This document shows, piece by piece, positions 1-9,460 of a DNA stretch of 64,000 nucleotides. Positions within the stretch are counted from its first letter, which is position 1. Each line of letters opens with the position of its first letter. This DNA is from Aptenodytes patagonicus (taxonomy: Eukaryota; Chordata; Aves; Sphenisciformes; Spheniscidae), in the NCBI RefSeq assembly GCF_965638725.1, contig NC_134949.1, positions 77,840,017-77,904,016 on the forward strand. The letters run 5' to 3'. Below the pieces are notes generated by a model. It was not told where the DNA came from. It searched no databases and saw nothing but the letters and a program-made list of their open reading frames with translations. Position numbers and translations under genes: made by a program.

Positions 1-556
1 GGGGACGGTCACTTATTGCAGACTACAGAGAATGCAATTTTTTCAAAAACAGGAAAGCTGTGTTCCTGGACATGGCATATAGTCATGTAACTTCTGCCTC
101 AGTAAAGCTGGATTCACGCTGCAGAGAGAGACCCTGTGGGATTGCTGTGTCAGTCCTGTGTTGCTGCCCTGAACTCTGATTCATGAGAGATCAACAGCTC
201 TCGTTGGGTTGCGCTGTTCTAAGTTTGAAACAAGAGCAGAGGCACAAGACTGACGTTCAGGAGCTCTGCTGCATGTTTCCTTGTGTGACGTTAGTGATCA
301 ATTAATTCTGAAACCAAACTGTCTTTAGCTTTGAAAGCCCTACTAAGTTGCCAGGTCTTCTTCCTAAATATTTAGAGAAATACACATGTACACATAGACT
401 TTCAGGAAGGAACATGCTGGAGTTTTGGGTTTCTTTTCGTAGTTTTCTAAACCTTGGTATTTTATTTGACAATTTTTAGAATAAATTTTCTATCCCCATG
501 CTTTTTTTTGTTTTGTTTGTTTTTGTTTTTGTTTTTTTTTTTGTTTAAATCATCAG

Positions 557-668
557 GGTTGCTATCAGTGTTTTCCAGACATGGAATATTATTAAAAGTG
601 TTATAAGAAGCTTTGGAAATATTTTGAACAATAACTGGACAAAGAGGATCATTGGTTATGGAAGCTGG
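557..668 (+). CDS. BIK: BIK-like penultimate coding exon
   Basis: 112 nt: one base finishing a split codon, then 37 codons ending exactly on the TGG of GSW. The acceptor is CAG at 554-556 after a long T-rich tract (about 506-545) and the donor is GT at 669. BCL2-family genes commonly have an intron just after this tryptophan region, which supports the reading. Confidence 0.58.
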
Positions 669-1333
669 GTATGCTCTCTCCCTTTTCTCTCACCTTTTTG
701 TTGACAAGTAGGTAACAGCAGCACCTAACTCCCATGTAAGTGTCAATGAGTGAAGCATATAATGCGGCTCTAGGTTTGGGTTTGTTCCTTAGTTTGTTGG
801 TGTCCCCCCATTGCCCCGTTTTTTCTTTTTAGGCTGAAATTTCTCATTTATAGACAGAGTATGCCAAATGTCTGCAAACAGCTGCCCAAGTCCCACACAA
901 CTCATGGGGGCTTCGTGCAGAGGGAAGGTGTCTCCCACTGTAAGAAGCTGTAAGGGTCTCCTCTAGGGGAGGTAAGCGGGACTGCTACTGGCGGTCTTTT
1001 ACCCTGTGTTTACCCCAGAGAAGAGAGGAGATTGTTTAGAGGCTGGATATGACCCTGCCACTGCAGCAGTCGCAGTAGCCACCAGCAAAACTAGACCCTG
1101 ACGTGCGTTTCCGCAGAACTGGACTGTATTCTCCATTTCACACTGACCTCGCACGCAGGCATTCCTGTTAGCTTTTCTGCACCGTCTTTTTGCTGCTGGT
1201 TATCTAATTACCTTCCCTTTTCTTCCCGCAGATTTGCAGGCTTCCTTTCAGGTGCGTCTGCCAGAAGCTGGTGCCTGCAGCCTTGCTTGTTGCTGCCTTT
1301 TGGTGGGCCGTGAATTATGGACTGCAGATTTAA
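557..1333 (+). CDS. BIK: BIK-like BCL2-family gene, 3' part (last two coding exons)
   Basis: Exons 557-668 and 1232-1333 join in phase 0 across a GT-AG intron. They encode 70 complete residues (37 and 33) ending at TAA 1331-1333. The first exon contains VIRSF and ends in GSW; the second ends in a hydrophobic anchor, LVPAALLVAAFWWAVNYGLQI-like, typical of tail-anchored BCL2 proteins. From memory, human BIK has VLRSF and GSW in the same order followed by a hydrophobic tail, and BIK lies next to MCAT in the same orientation. Family members are pro-apoptotic factors on ER or mitochondrial membranes. The BH3 exon is not in the window and must lie to the left. The name rests on synteny, exon layout and these short matches; overall similarity is low, so another BCL2-family member is possible. 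Confidence 0.58.
1232..1333 (+). CDS. BIK: BIK-like last coding exon with membrane anchor
   Basis: Acceptor CCCGCAG ends at 1231 after a pyrimidine tract. The exon has 33 codons plus TAA. The frame set by the previous exon stays open and gives a basic and cysteine-containing stretch followed by about 18 hydrophobic residues. An ATG-initiated reading of the same stretch in another frame is a shadow. Confidence 0.58.
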   Translation: MCRLPFRCVCQKLVPAALLVAAFWWAVNYGLQI

Positions 1334-2170
1334 CACACGGAATTACAATGGGAGGTCATTGCTGGACTCTGACCAGTATCATTAGCACCCGGGTGGTGGC
1401 AGTTGGTTTGTTTTTCAAATTTACACTGATAAAAATCTCTTTTATATTTAAAACCTAGGCTAGTGCTGGGTCACTGCTGTTTCGTACCTTTTTTAAAAAA
1501 GAAAAATGTTTAAAATAAGGAGGTTGTTGCTGGATAACTGCCTGACTTGCTAGTTTTGAAATGTGACTCCAGGTGATTAGAAAGTCTGTCTTTTTTGTGT
1601 TTGTTTTAATGCAATATAAAGTGTCTATCACATATAAACAAGTTTCTTAAAGAGATTCTGGATGTGGGGAAGACTGAAGGCATGCTGGACATCCTTTAAA
1701 TTTTAACACTGTAAAAGCAATAGTAAAGATTAAAACCATGATACTTTTCTAAAATTAAACTGTTGCTTCAAATGTTTTGCAGTGTTATCTACTTTATTTT
1801 CCAAGATTGTGCTATCACACATTAATAAGAAAATGTACAAGACAAGGTACTGTTATCTAAGACTAGAGGACAGGCTTTATTTGATTTTTATGTAGTAAAA
1901 TTAGCATATGAAATGATAGTTTGTTGGAGAAAGAGGGGCTAGGATGAGCTAGCAAGCAAGTTGGTTGGGTTGGTACTTGAGAGCCACTCAAGCCAAGCTA
2001 TTACTTTTCCAGAATTTTTCAGAAATCTACTAATAGATTATATTCCTCTGCCTCTTTTCAAAGTAAAACTTCGAGTTGCCCAGAAAAAAACAAGAATTTG
2101 ATTGAATTTGGAGAAGGGTTTTTTTGATGACATGTCTTTTTGGAAGGCATGTGCTTAGGGGGAAATAAAT
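1334..2170 (+). other. BIK: Probable 3' UTR of the BIK-like gene
   Basis: No coding signal. AT-rich sequence with candidate poly(A) hexamers ATTAAA at 1729-1734 and 1754-1759 and AATAAA at 2164-2169. Which one is used cannot be decided from sequence alone. Confidence 0.35.
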
Positions 2171-2512
2171 GCCTAAGGGAAACTTGAGGACAGCTTACAA
2201 GATGGAGATGGTGTCGGTGTCACCCTTGCATACTCCACGGGCAGCTCTTCGGACACAGTTGGGTTTCTTCTCTCTTGACAACATGCCCCAACCGTACCAA
2301 GTTATTCTCTGTATCTGGGTGCATCTTCCCTACCCTTTGCTGTTGAAGCTGCTTTTCACTGTATATAGTTACAGACTCTCTCTCAGCGAGAGAAAATGAA
2401 AGCGCATCTCTGTGGTTTGGGTATTCCCCTCAGCAGAGGGGATACCTGCTTCCTGCCTAGTCAAGCGACTATGAGGGCTAGCGCACTTTTGAAACAGGAA
2501 AATACAATATTT

Positions 2513-2602
2513 AATGGCCTAGTGGTTTAAGCACTCATCTGAGAGGTTGGAGTTTCAAGTTCAAGTCCCTGCTTTAAATCAGACAAGGAATTTGAACCAC
2601 TC
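2513..2602 (+). repeat. tRNA-like fold-back repeat fragment
   Basis: An A-box-like TGGCCTAGTGG at 2515-2525 and a B-box-like GTTCAAGTCC at 2559-2568 sit at tRNA spacing. They are followed by GGAATTTGAACC, a partial reverse complement of the B-box half. It resembles a hairpin-forming tRNA-like repeat scattered through sauropsid genomes. A second relative lies at 24597-24715. Too diverged to be an active tRNA gene; the family name is not settled. Confidence 0.45.
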
Positions 2603-3600
2603 TTTTCTTCAGTGGAGACAAATGCCAAACCCAGTCAAGTTTAAGCAGGTTGAGGAATGTGTTTCCTCTCTTTCGTGAATGGTGCCCAGATCCCATTACG
2701 ATCCTAACTGCCCATCTCAAAAAATTCTTCTGGGGGGGAAAAAAAAAAAAAAAGAGAAAGAAATAATTCAACTAGAATTATTTAATTCAAGCATTTGACT
2801 TTGACATATCTTTGACTTGAAATGCAGAGCAAGAAGAAGGTACACAAAGAAGGTACCTAGAGGGTGACGGCTCCAGCATACCCTGAAAGTTCAAGCAGCA
2901 GCACGTATTCTAGTGTCACCTTTTTTCAAAATGCCCTCGAGCCAATTTGCCCTTCAGCAGCAGGTATGCAAGTTTTTCCCAGAAAAGCACAATTAGCACA
3001 TCTGGAACCTTAGTCTCACTCAGGCCAGAAGCTGGCCAGCTGAATTGGCCATATAACCGAAAAACAGACCGAAGTTTCATCAGTGAATTGACTGCTCTGT
3101 TTAACTCCGTAACAGCAGTGTGATAGAAAATATGTTCAAGTTATTACTTAGTGAAGGGTAAAAATTCCCCTTAAGAGTCTAATAAATAATCTATGCATGC
3201 AATGTAACAAAAGTACCAACTGCCAAAAATTTGGCAGAATCACTTTAACACCACAAAATAATTTCAGTTATTTCTAGATAAATAATCTTTATGCACATGG
3301 GAGCAACGATAAACGGAGACTGCCGCACTGCCTAGTCCATCTGAGAGCTGCGTGGGATGACTCTGCTTTTTCACGCTCTTGCAATCAATGTCATATTTTG
3401 AATCACGAGAGGGGGAAATTCAGCATCCAGCACGTATGGAGCAAAACACAGTCTCAAGGAATATAAAACGCAGTCACACCAACGAAGCAAGTGAAACACA
3501 AAACGAACAGCATCTGCAACAAGAATTAGCACAAACTGGAGTACTACAGCGAGCAGTAATTACCAGGTTCCCCTCTCACCTGCAGAGCTGAGCAAAGAGC

Positions 3601-3690
3601 CTCTTAGTTAAGGCTCTGCACTGTGACTCGGGAGACCCAAATTTAATTATCTTTTTTTTTTTGCTGCACACTTCCTCATGTGACAGAGTT
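3601..3690 (+). repeat. MIR/CORE-SINE-like fragment
   Basis: The order of words TTAGTTAAGGCTCTGCACTG, GACTCGGGAGACCCAAATTTAAT and CTTCCTCATGTGAC follows the 5' half of the MIR consensus. It is interrupted by a T run at 3652-3662. Heavily diverged, as expected for an element predating amniote radiation. Confidence 0.45.
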
Positions 3691-6020
3691 TATGGCACTT
3701 GATTTTTTTTTTTTTCCCACATCCTGTTTCTGCTTGTTCCTAGGTGAAGGAACCGTGCCGACTGCATGTCTTAAATGTTCAGTTTCCAGAAGCAGAAGGG
3801 ATAGATGAGTAAGCGCATAAAAGAAATGTGGATAACAGTGCTAAGTTCCAGGATTCTTAATTATGCCGCATGCCGCTCTCCACCTAGCCACAGACGAGTT
3901 TTACAACACGAGACACCCTTCTGCTCACGACAGCCGTACACCAACGTGACATCGTGCTGCCAGGCACTACCCAAAAGCAAGCCCTGGACGCTTTCGGTAC
4001 AGAGGTATGAAGTCCTCCATCACATTTTTTTAGCTGATACAAACTGCAACATCAACGCAAGAGTACAATACCGCTTGGCTTCTGGTTTTGAAGACACGAG
4101 GCTCACTGAGGAGCAGCCTCAGCAGCTCACGGCTTGCTACCTCGGCTTAGGCTCAAACGCTGCACAGAAGAAAAGCAAACACCCACGCAGTGGCTACGGT
4201 TCCTTCTTGCCACTAATTAAACAGGGCCCACACGAGCGCGATGCTCTTAGGATACAGACATCCCTTCAGCACTCTGCATCTGATGAAGGTGCAAAGGTTA
4301 TCTGATATTCGGCATTTGCAGACAGAGATGTTTAGCATGTTTCTCCCAAACAGCTTTTACTCCAGGCAAAGTGTGCAACAAAGTGAAGTGAGGGGGGGGA
4401 AAAAAAAAATAATGGTAAGAACAATACAAATAGAAAACAAGTCTCCAAAATTTCCACAAAAAAACTTGAATAATTAAAAAAAGAAGTCCAGAAACTATAA
4501 AGCACTATACTAAAACCAAAATTAGTGCCACCAACATGCCATGTTCGGTTCCAACTATCATAAAAGCTGGTTTCAAAGTCACTAACGTTGCGTTTGGTCT
4601 TACAAGATGTCAGAAACTTCTAACACAGCACATCATTCTAACCATCTAGTGACGACTTTGGTACACTTTATTGAATAAGTGACACCTTACTTGTAACATA
4701 GGAGCCTTCACTGAAATAATTTTCTTTACAGTGATCCCAACCCTTAACTGGCAGCCTCTGATAGTCCAATGATTAAGTTGACAAATTCTTCTGTGTTTTA
4801 CTAATCGTTAATGTTTACACATGCCAGAAGTGGAATTTGTACTGTAAAGGTAGGCTCAGCTGCCAATTTCAGTTCGCAAAAGAACCGTTTAATGATACGC
4901 TCCACTAGGCAATCATAATTGAGGCCAGTATTTTTAATTCACTTTCCCTTTCAGAAATGTGACATTACGAAATGGTTAATACTGTAATTGGAAGTTACTC
5001 TGCATTTTATAATACATTATTGAAGATGTGCATGGTCATTTGATTTAAGTAATGTATGCTAAATTTTTCCTATATATCTGTTAAATATACCATTAAAATA
5101 CCAAAAATAGAAAAGGAAAAAAAGGCAGAGTGCAGTTGAAGCTTCTGGTCACACTATAATATGGGACCACGTAACCTTTCCCCGCTTGTTTGTACATGGT
5201 CCCCTAGCGAATGCTGTTCTCTCGTATTTCCTAAAGCTTTCGGTACCCCTTACAGACAAAGAGCACAGCAAGCAAGCATACGTTTTCTGCGCACCCTGCA
5301 GGGACCTTGCACAGGCAGCACGATGTTGTAACACGACCGGACCTATTTTAATAAGCCAAAGGTTGGTTACAGAATCCAAAACCATGGATTTGGTGCTAAA
5401 GCTGTTCTGAGCGTCACCTCGAGCATTGCAGGCACTGAGGAAGGTGCTGGAGGCAGTGGGTGCTCCCCCGGCAGCCAGCCAGCCCAGGGACCTGCCACCA
5501 GCCCTCACCCATCCAACAGTCGGTGCCGACAAAGGAACAGGGAAGCTCTTTCCAGGAGGGCTCGGGGCAACCCGCTCTTCTCCAGCTCATCTCCTGCTGC
5601 CAGAAAACGTACAAGCTGGCAAAACACAGTCAAGAATACAGAGAGAACTGAAATACCAGCATTCAAATCCTCCTCCCCGGCACTCTGTAGCCACAGGGTT
5701 CACCCTGTCCAAAGGTGCCCCTGAAAAGATCTTTCCGCTAAGTTTCCAGCGCTGCTGCTTTCTGCTCCGTCAAGAAAAGTCATCCAAAGGGCCAATTCAG
5801 CCTACGCAGCCTCAGAGGCTCGGTCAGGGACGACAAAAGCCCTGCACCTCTGGGGAGGTGGGGAATTTTGTTAAGCGTTTTCTTTCAGTGAAACATTTCT
5901 TGTGTAACTTAGCATGACCAATGCGGCATGGGACAACTGGAGGGAAATTTACTTCCATCCACGTGTGGACTACAGGCCAGTAATGATGCACCCCACAGCA
6001 TTAAAAATACCAAGAAAAGC

Positions 6021-6662
6021 TTTATAGTTTATTTATAGTTTAACCTTAAGAAAATCATGTTCCTAATAACATCTTCTGCCTTACCCGGCTGCCACCCAGC
6101 AACACGGACACAAAATAAAGGAAGTTTACACAGACGAACATCCCACAACTCAGTTGAGTTAGAGGACAGGAACATGAACGTACCGAAAGCCGTACCAACC
6201 GGATGGCTCCTCTAAACGCACCCTCGAGCCCAGCGCAGAGCCCTCCACAACCCAGAGCCAACAGCCCGGTTCTACCCCCGTATCCATGCAGAAGACCTCT
6301 GCACCAGACAGGCAGAGCTACCGACTTTAACTTGGATCCACGCCCCCCCCAAAGTTTTAAAAAAGAAAGAAAAAAAAAAAAAAGAGAGGGGAAGTTGCTC
6401 GCAGGATTGAGGCCAAACAGAAGGCTATTTGGCGTTTATTGGCAGTTTTGCAGTCCTGACACAGGCAGAAGAGCCAGACTTTGCTCTCCCCTTCCACACC
6501 TGAGGCACACGGGGAAGGAAAACGTTCATTGCGATTACGCGCACGGTGCTCTTTTCATCATGAGAAGCCATGAATGTTTAAGACTTCCTCTTTTGGGAGC
6601 ACAAAGTTATTTTTAAATTAGGCAGAAAAAACAAGTTGCATGGATTTGTCTCAAAAGGCTAC
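6021..6662 (-). other. MCAT: Probable MCAT 3' UTR
   Basis: Lies directly downstream of the MCAT stop codon. Minus-strand AATAAA hexamers occur at 6435-6440 (about 220 nt after the stop) and 6028-6033 (about 630 nt). No open frame of interest. A purine-rich A run lies near 6361-6383 on the + strand. Confidence 0.45.
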
Positions 6663-7085
6663 TTAGGTGTCTGCTGCTTCCTCATCTTCCAGAGCATCTA
6701 CATGGTTATATTGTTTCCAGGCCTTTAAATTACATTTTTTGAGAACGGCTCCTAGTTGCTTCCCAGGCCCCACTTCGTACGTGTAAGGAAATTCTGTTCC
6801 TTGCTTTCTTTCGTATACAGAATGCATGGTCTGTTCCCACATAACAGGTGAAACCACCTGCTTCACTAACAGCTTCTGAATGTGCTTTGAGTGCATGTAC
6901 TTTTTGCCATCAACATTGGAATAGACACAGACCAGTGGTTTCTGAATCTCAATCGATTTTAGGACTTCAGCCAGTGGCTCTACTGCTGGTTCCATAAGTC
7001 TGGTATGAAAAGCCCCACTGACTGGAAGCATTTTTGTACGTGTAAAATAATATTTTCGGGCATTCTCCTGCAAAAACTCCAAAGC
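6663..7085 (-). CDS. MCAT: MCAT coding exon 4 (last)
   Basis: 141 codons including TAA at 6663-6665. It carries LPVSGAFHTRLMEPAVEPL with the catalytic His and the C-terminal YEVGPGKQLGA segment. The acidic tail (EDEEAADT) differs from human, which is usual for this end. Confidence 0.95.
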   Translation of the reverse strand, partial: ALEFLQENARKYYFTRTKMLPVSGAFHTRLMEPAVEPLAEVLKSIEIQKPLVCVYSNVDGKKYMHSKHIQKLLVKQVVSPVMWEQTMHSVYERKQGTEFPYTYEVGPGKQLGAVLKKCNLKAWKQYNHVDALEDEEAADT

Positions 7086-8642
7086 CTATAAAAGAGAGAG
7101 AGAAGTGAGAGTCTTGCACGACACAGGTTTACTCAGTCACCCCACAAGAACCACCTCATCGGACTTATCGTGATAAAGGGATTCCTTTCCCTACCCAACT
7201 GAGCACACGCTGGGAAAAAACCCCCACAGATCAAATACTTTTGTTTGGACAAACTAAGGCCGTACATAACTTCCGCACAGAAGCGCAAAGTAAAAGTTTT
7301 AAAAAAATGAAATGTTAAATTCAGCTAGAGGGATAGTTATTCTGAAGCAATACCTGTAAGTGTCCTGCAATGACTCTGCTGTCTGGAAACAAATAGTTTG
7401 AAATTTCACATATGGGGTTTTCTATACCCAGCGATTCACAGTGTTTACGGGCTTCCAAGCAGGCAAATTTGTAATTTGCCTCTCGCCGACCGATAACTGA
7501 TAACATTCCACTGGGGACAGCTTCCGACGCCTTTTGCATGGCTTCGGCACGCACTTTCACCGCGTACAGCGCTAAGGAGAAAAACAGAGATGCTCGGTAA
7601 ATATAAGCCCTGAGAAAACACCGCTAAAGGTGCCTTGCATCCGCGCGCAAGAAAGGGTGGCTGTTTACTCTCATGGAACGTCAATGCTTTTAATGCTGTA
7701 TTACACATATTAAAGTGAACAGTGGAAGTAGAAAGTAAAATTTATCCTCTAATAAAAAAAAGCGGGAGGGAAACAGTGGCAACAGACGATGCTTTGGAAA
7801 AAGCATGGGGCTGGGAGATCCTACTAGGGGGTTCAGCACATTTCCCGGGCACCTTCGGCAAAGCCCAGGGCTCCAGCGAAGACCAGCGCCGCGAACTCCC
7901 CCACGCTGTACCCCGCCGCCGCCACGCAGCTCTCCACCACCTGCACGGAGAGAGACCCGAGGCCAAACATCAGCCGGCTCCCGCGGCGGACGCCCAACAC
8001 GCCGCGGGGTCCCGTCCCTCCCCGCGTCCCCCAGGCCCCCGGGGGCCGCCGGGCGCCGAGGCCATGCGGGAGCCGCCTCGCAGCCGCCCGGCGGGGCCGA
8101 GGCCCGAGGCGGGGCCCAGCCTCACCCCGAGCGGGCCGCGCCGGCCCGGCCCGGCCTCCCCCCACCCCCGCTCCCCGCCGCGGCGCGTCCCTCACTTCAG
8201 GCTGCCGGTGGTTGAGCTTCTCCACGGCGGCCAGGGAGGCGACGAACACGGCGGGCTGGCAGTGCCGGGTGCGGTCCAGCTCGTCCTGCGGCCCCTCCAG
8301 GCAGAGGGAGAGCAGGTCGTAGCCCAGCACCTTCTCGGCCAGGCGGTACATGTCCCGCACGCCGGGGTACTGCAGCAGCCCGCGGCCCATCCCCACGAAC
8401 TGGCTGCCCTGCCCGGGAAAGAGCAGCACCGTGCCCTCCTGGGGGGACCGCCGCTCCCGCCTCGCCGCCGCCGCCGCGCCCGGCTCCTCGGCCCCCACCG
8501 AGCTCTGCAGCAGGTCTCTCAGGATCGCCGCCCGGTCCCCACCGCCCGGGCGGGAGCTGCCCCGCCGCTGCGGTGCGCCGCGGAGGCCGCCGCGCCCGCT
8601 GCAGCCACCAAGCCGCCATGTCGCCGCGGCCCATCTGCCCAT
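6663..8642 (-). CDS. MCAT: MCAT, mitochondrial malonyl-CoA:ACP acyltransferase (4 coding exons, complete)
   Basis: Transfers malonyl from CoA to mitochondrial acyl carrier protein, the entry step of type II mitochondrial fatty-acid synthesis that supplies lipoate precursors. Exons 8196-8642, 7853-7940, 7354-7571 and 6663-7085 join in matching phases to give 391 residues, close to the human protein (about 390). The N-terminus is rich in Arg, Ala and Gly and lacks acidic residues for 35 positions, as expected for a matrix-targeting peptide. Acyltransferase motifs are all present: PGQGSQ at residues 76-81, nucleophile elbow GYSVGE with Ser161, RAEAMQ with the carboxylate-binding Arg186, and GAFHT with His278. 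The start has a strong Kozak context (G at -3 and +4). It is divergent from TSPO across a shared CpG island. Confidence 0.96.
7354..7571 (-). CDS. MCAT: MCAT coding exon 3
   Basis: 218 nt. Acceptor CTTAG, donor GTATTG, ends in phase 0. It encodes residues 179-251, including LYAVKVRAEAMQ and SNYLFPDSRVIAGH. Confidence 0.94.
7853..7940 (-). CDS. MCAT: MCAT coding exon 2
   Basis: 88 nt. Acceptor GTGCAG, donor GTGCCC, ends in phase 1. It encodes the nucleophile elbow GYSVGEFAALVFAGAL, which is nearly identical to the human motif as I recall it. Confidence 0.94.
8196..8642 (-). CDS. MCAT: MCAT coding exon 1
   Basis: 149 codons ending in phase 0 at donor GTGAGG. It carries the targeting peptide, a linker rich in Ala and Arg, and the PGQGSQ motif. 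GC content is very high because the exon lies in the CpG island. Confidence 0.94.
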
Positions 8643-8899
8643 GGCCGCCGCCCGGCCGCCTGCGCCGCCGCCGCGCCCCGCGTTGCCACGGGAACCGGGC
8701 GGCCCCCGCCGGCAACCACCCCCCCGCCGGGCGCCGGGAGCGGGGGAAAGAAAGGGAGGGACGTCGGCCGGCCGGCCCCGGCTCTCGCCGCCCTCAGCCG
8801 CGCCCGCCGCCCTAGCCCCAGCCCCGGCCCGCGCCGCGCCGCTCCTCCCGCCCGGCGCCGGAGGTCCCTCCCCGGGGCGGGGCGGGCGCGGCCGGCGGG

Positions 8900-8982
8900 A
8901 GGGGCCCGGGCGGCCCTGGGGGCGGGTGCCGCCGCCTCACGGCAGAGGAGGCGCGACGGGCGGCGGCAGCGCAGGAGCGGAG
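8900..8982 (+). other. TSPO: Probable non-coding TSPO exon 1 (end at 8982)
   Basis: A GCGGAG|GTAACC donor lies at 8983 within the CpG island, at the expected distance from MCAT. TSPO genes have a non-coding first exon. The left end is a guess, as no transcript is available. Confidence 0.35.
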
Positions 8983-9460
8983 GTAACCCCGGGGCTGCCC
9001 TGCGCCCCCCGCGCGGCCCTGCCTGGGGGACGGGACGGGGCGGGAGCGCCCGCGGGGGCGGCGCAGCCCCACGGCGGGGCCCGGCAGAGGTGCCGGAGGG
9101 GCCGCTGCGGCCAGGTCCGGGGCCTGCCGGGGCCACCGGTCCCCGCCTCATCCCGGGCAGCCCCTGCGTGGGTCCCGGTGGCTCTCGGAGCGGTGCCGCC
9201 GCCGCCGCACCCCCGGGTGGCCCTCGCCTCCCCCAGGACCGGGCGGGCGGAGGAGTTTGAGGAGGGCGCCCTGTGGCGAGCGCGAAGCAGCTGGCGACAG
9301 GCCTGCGTGCCCTGGCCAGCAGGTCCCTCACGGGCAGGACGGGAACAGGCCGCGGGCACTGGGTGGAGGCACCGCCCGGGGGGCGGCACTGCCCGGGGGG
9401 CATCGGCACCCGCTGCTGCCGTTCGCGTTTCTGCTGGCGGGGCCGGGACGGTACCGCAGC

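Larger units (their letters stand above)
2171..6020. other. Spacer between the convergent BIK-like and MCAT genes
   Basis: No gene I can support. It holds two old SINE-like fragments (2513-2602 and 3601-3690), short A and T runs, and two plus-strand open frames of about 165 codons (3805-4305 and 5426-5917) with no recognisable domain. Part of it could be a long MCAT 3' UTR, since a minus-strand AATAAA lies at 4667-4672. Confidence 0.5.
7870..9460. promoter_or_regulatory. CpG island and divergent MCAT/TSPO promoter
   Basis: A long block with very high GC and many CG pairs covers MCAT exons 1-2 and continues rightward into TSPO intron 1. A GC box (GGGGCGGGGC) lies at 8874-8883. An ATGGCGGC word resembling a YY1 site lies inside MCAT exon 1, near 8613-8620 on the - strand. 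Only a few hundred bases separate the MCAT start from the probable TSPO exon 1, so the two genes probably share this promoter. No TATA box is evident. Confidence 0.75.

Noticed and set aside
2513-2602. Functional tRNA gene
   Set aside because: Only A- and B-box resemblance; no convincing cloverleaf or acceptor stem, so it is treated as a tRNA-like repeat.
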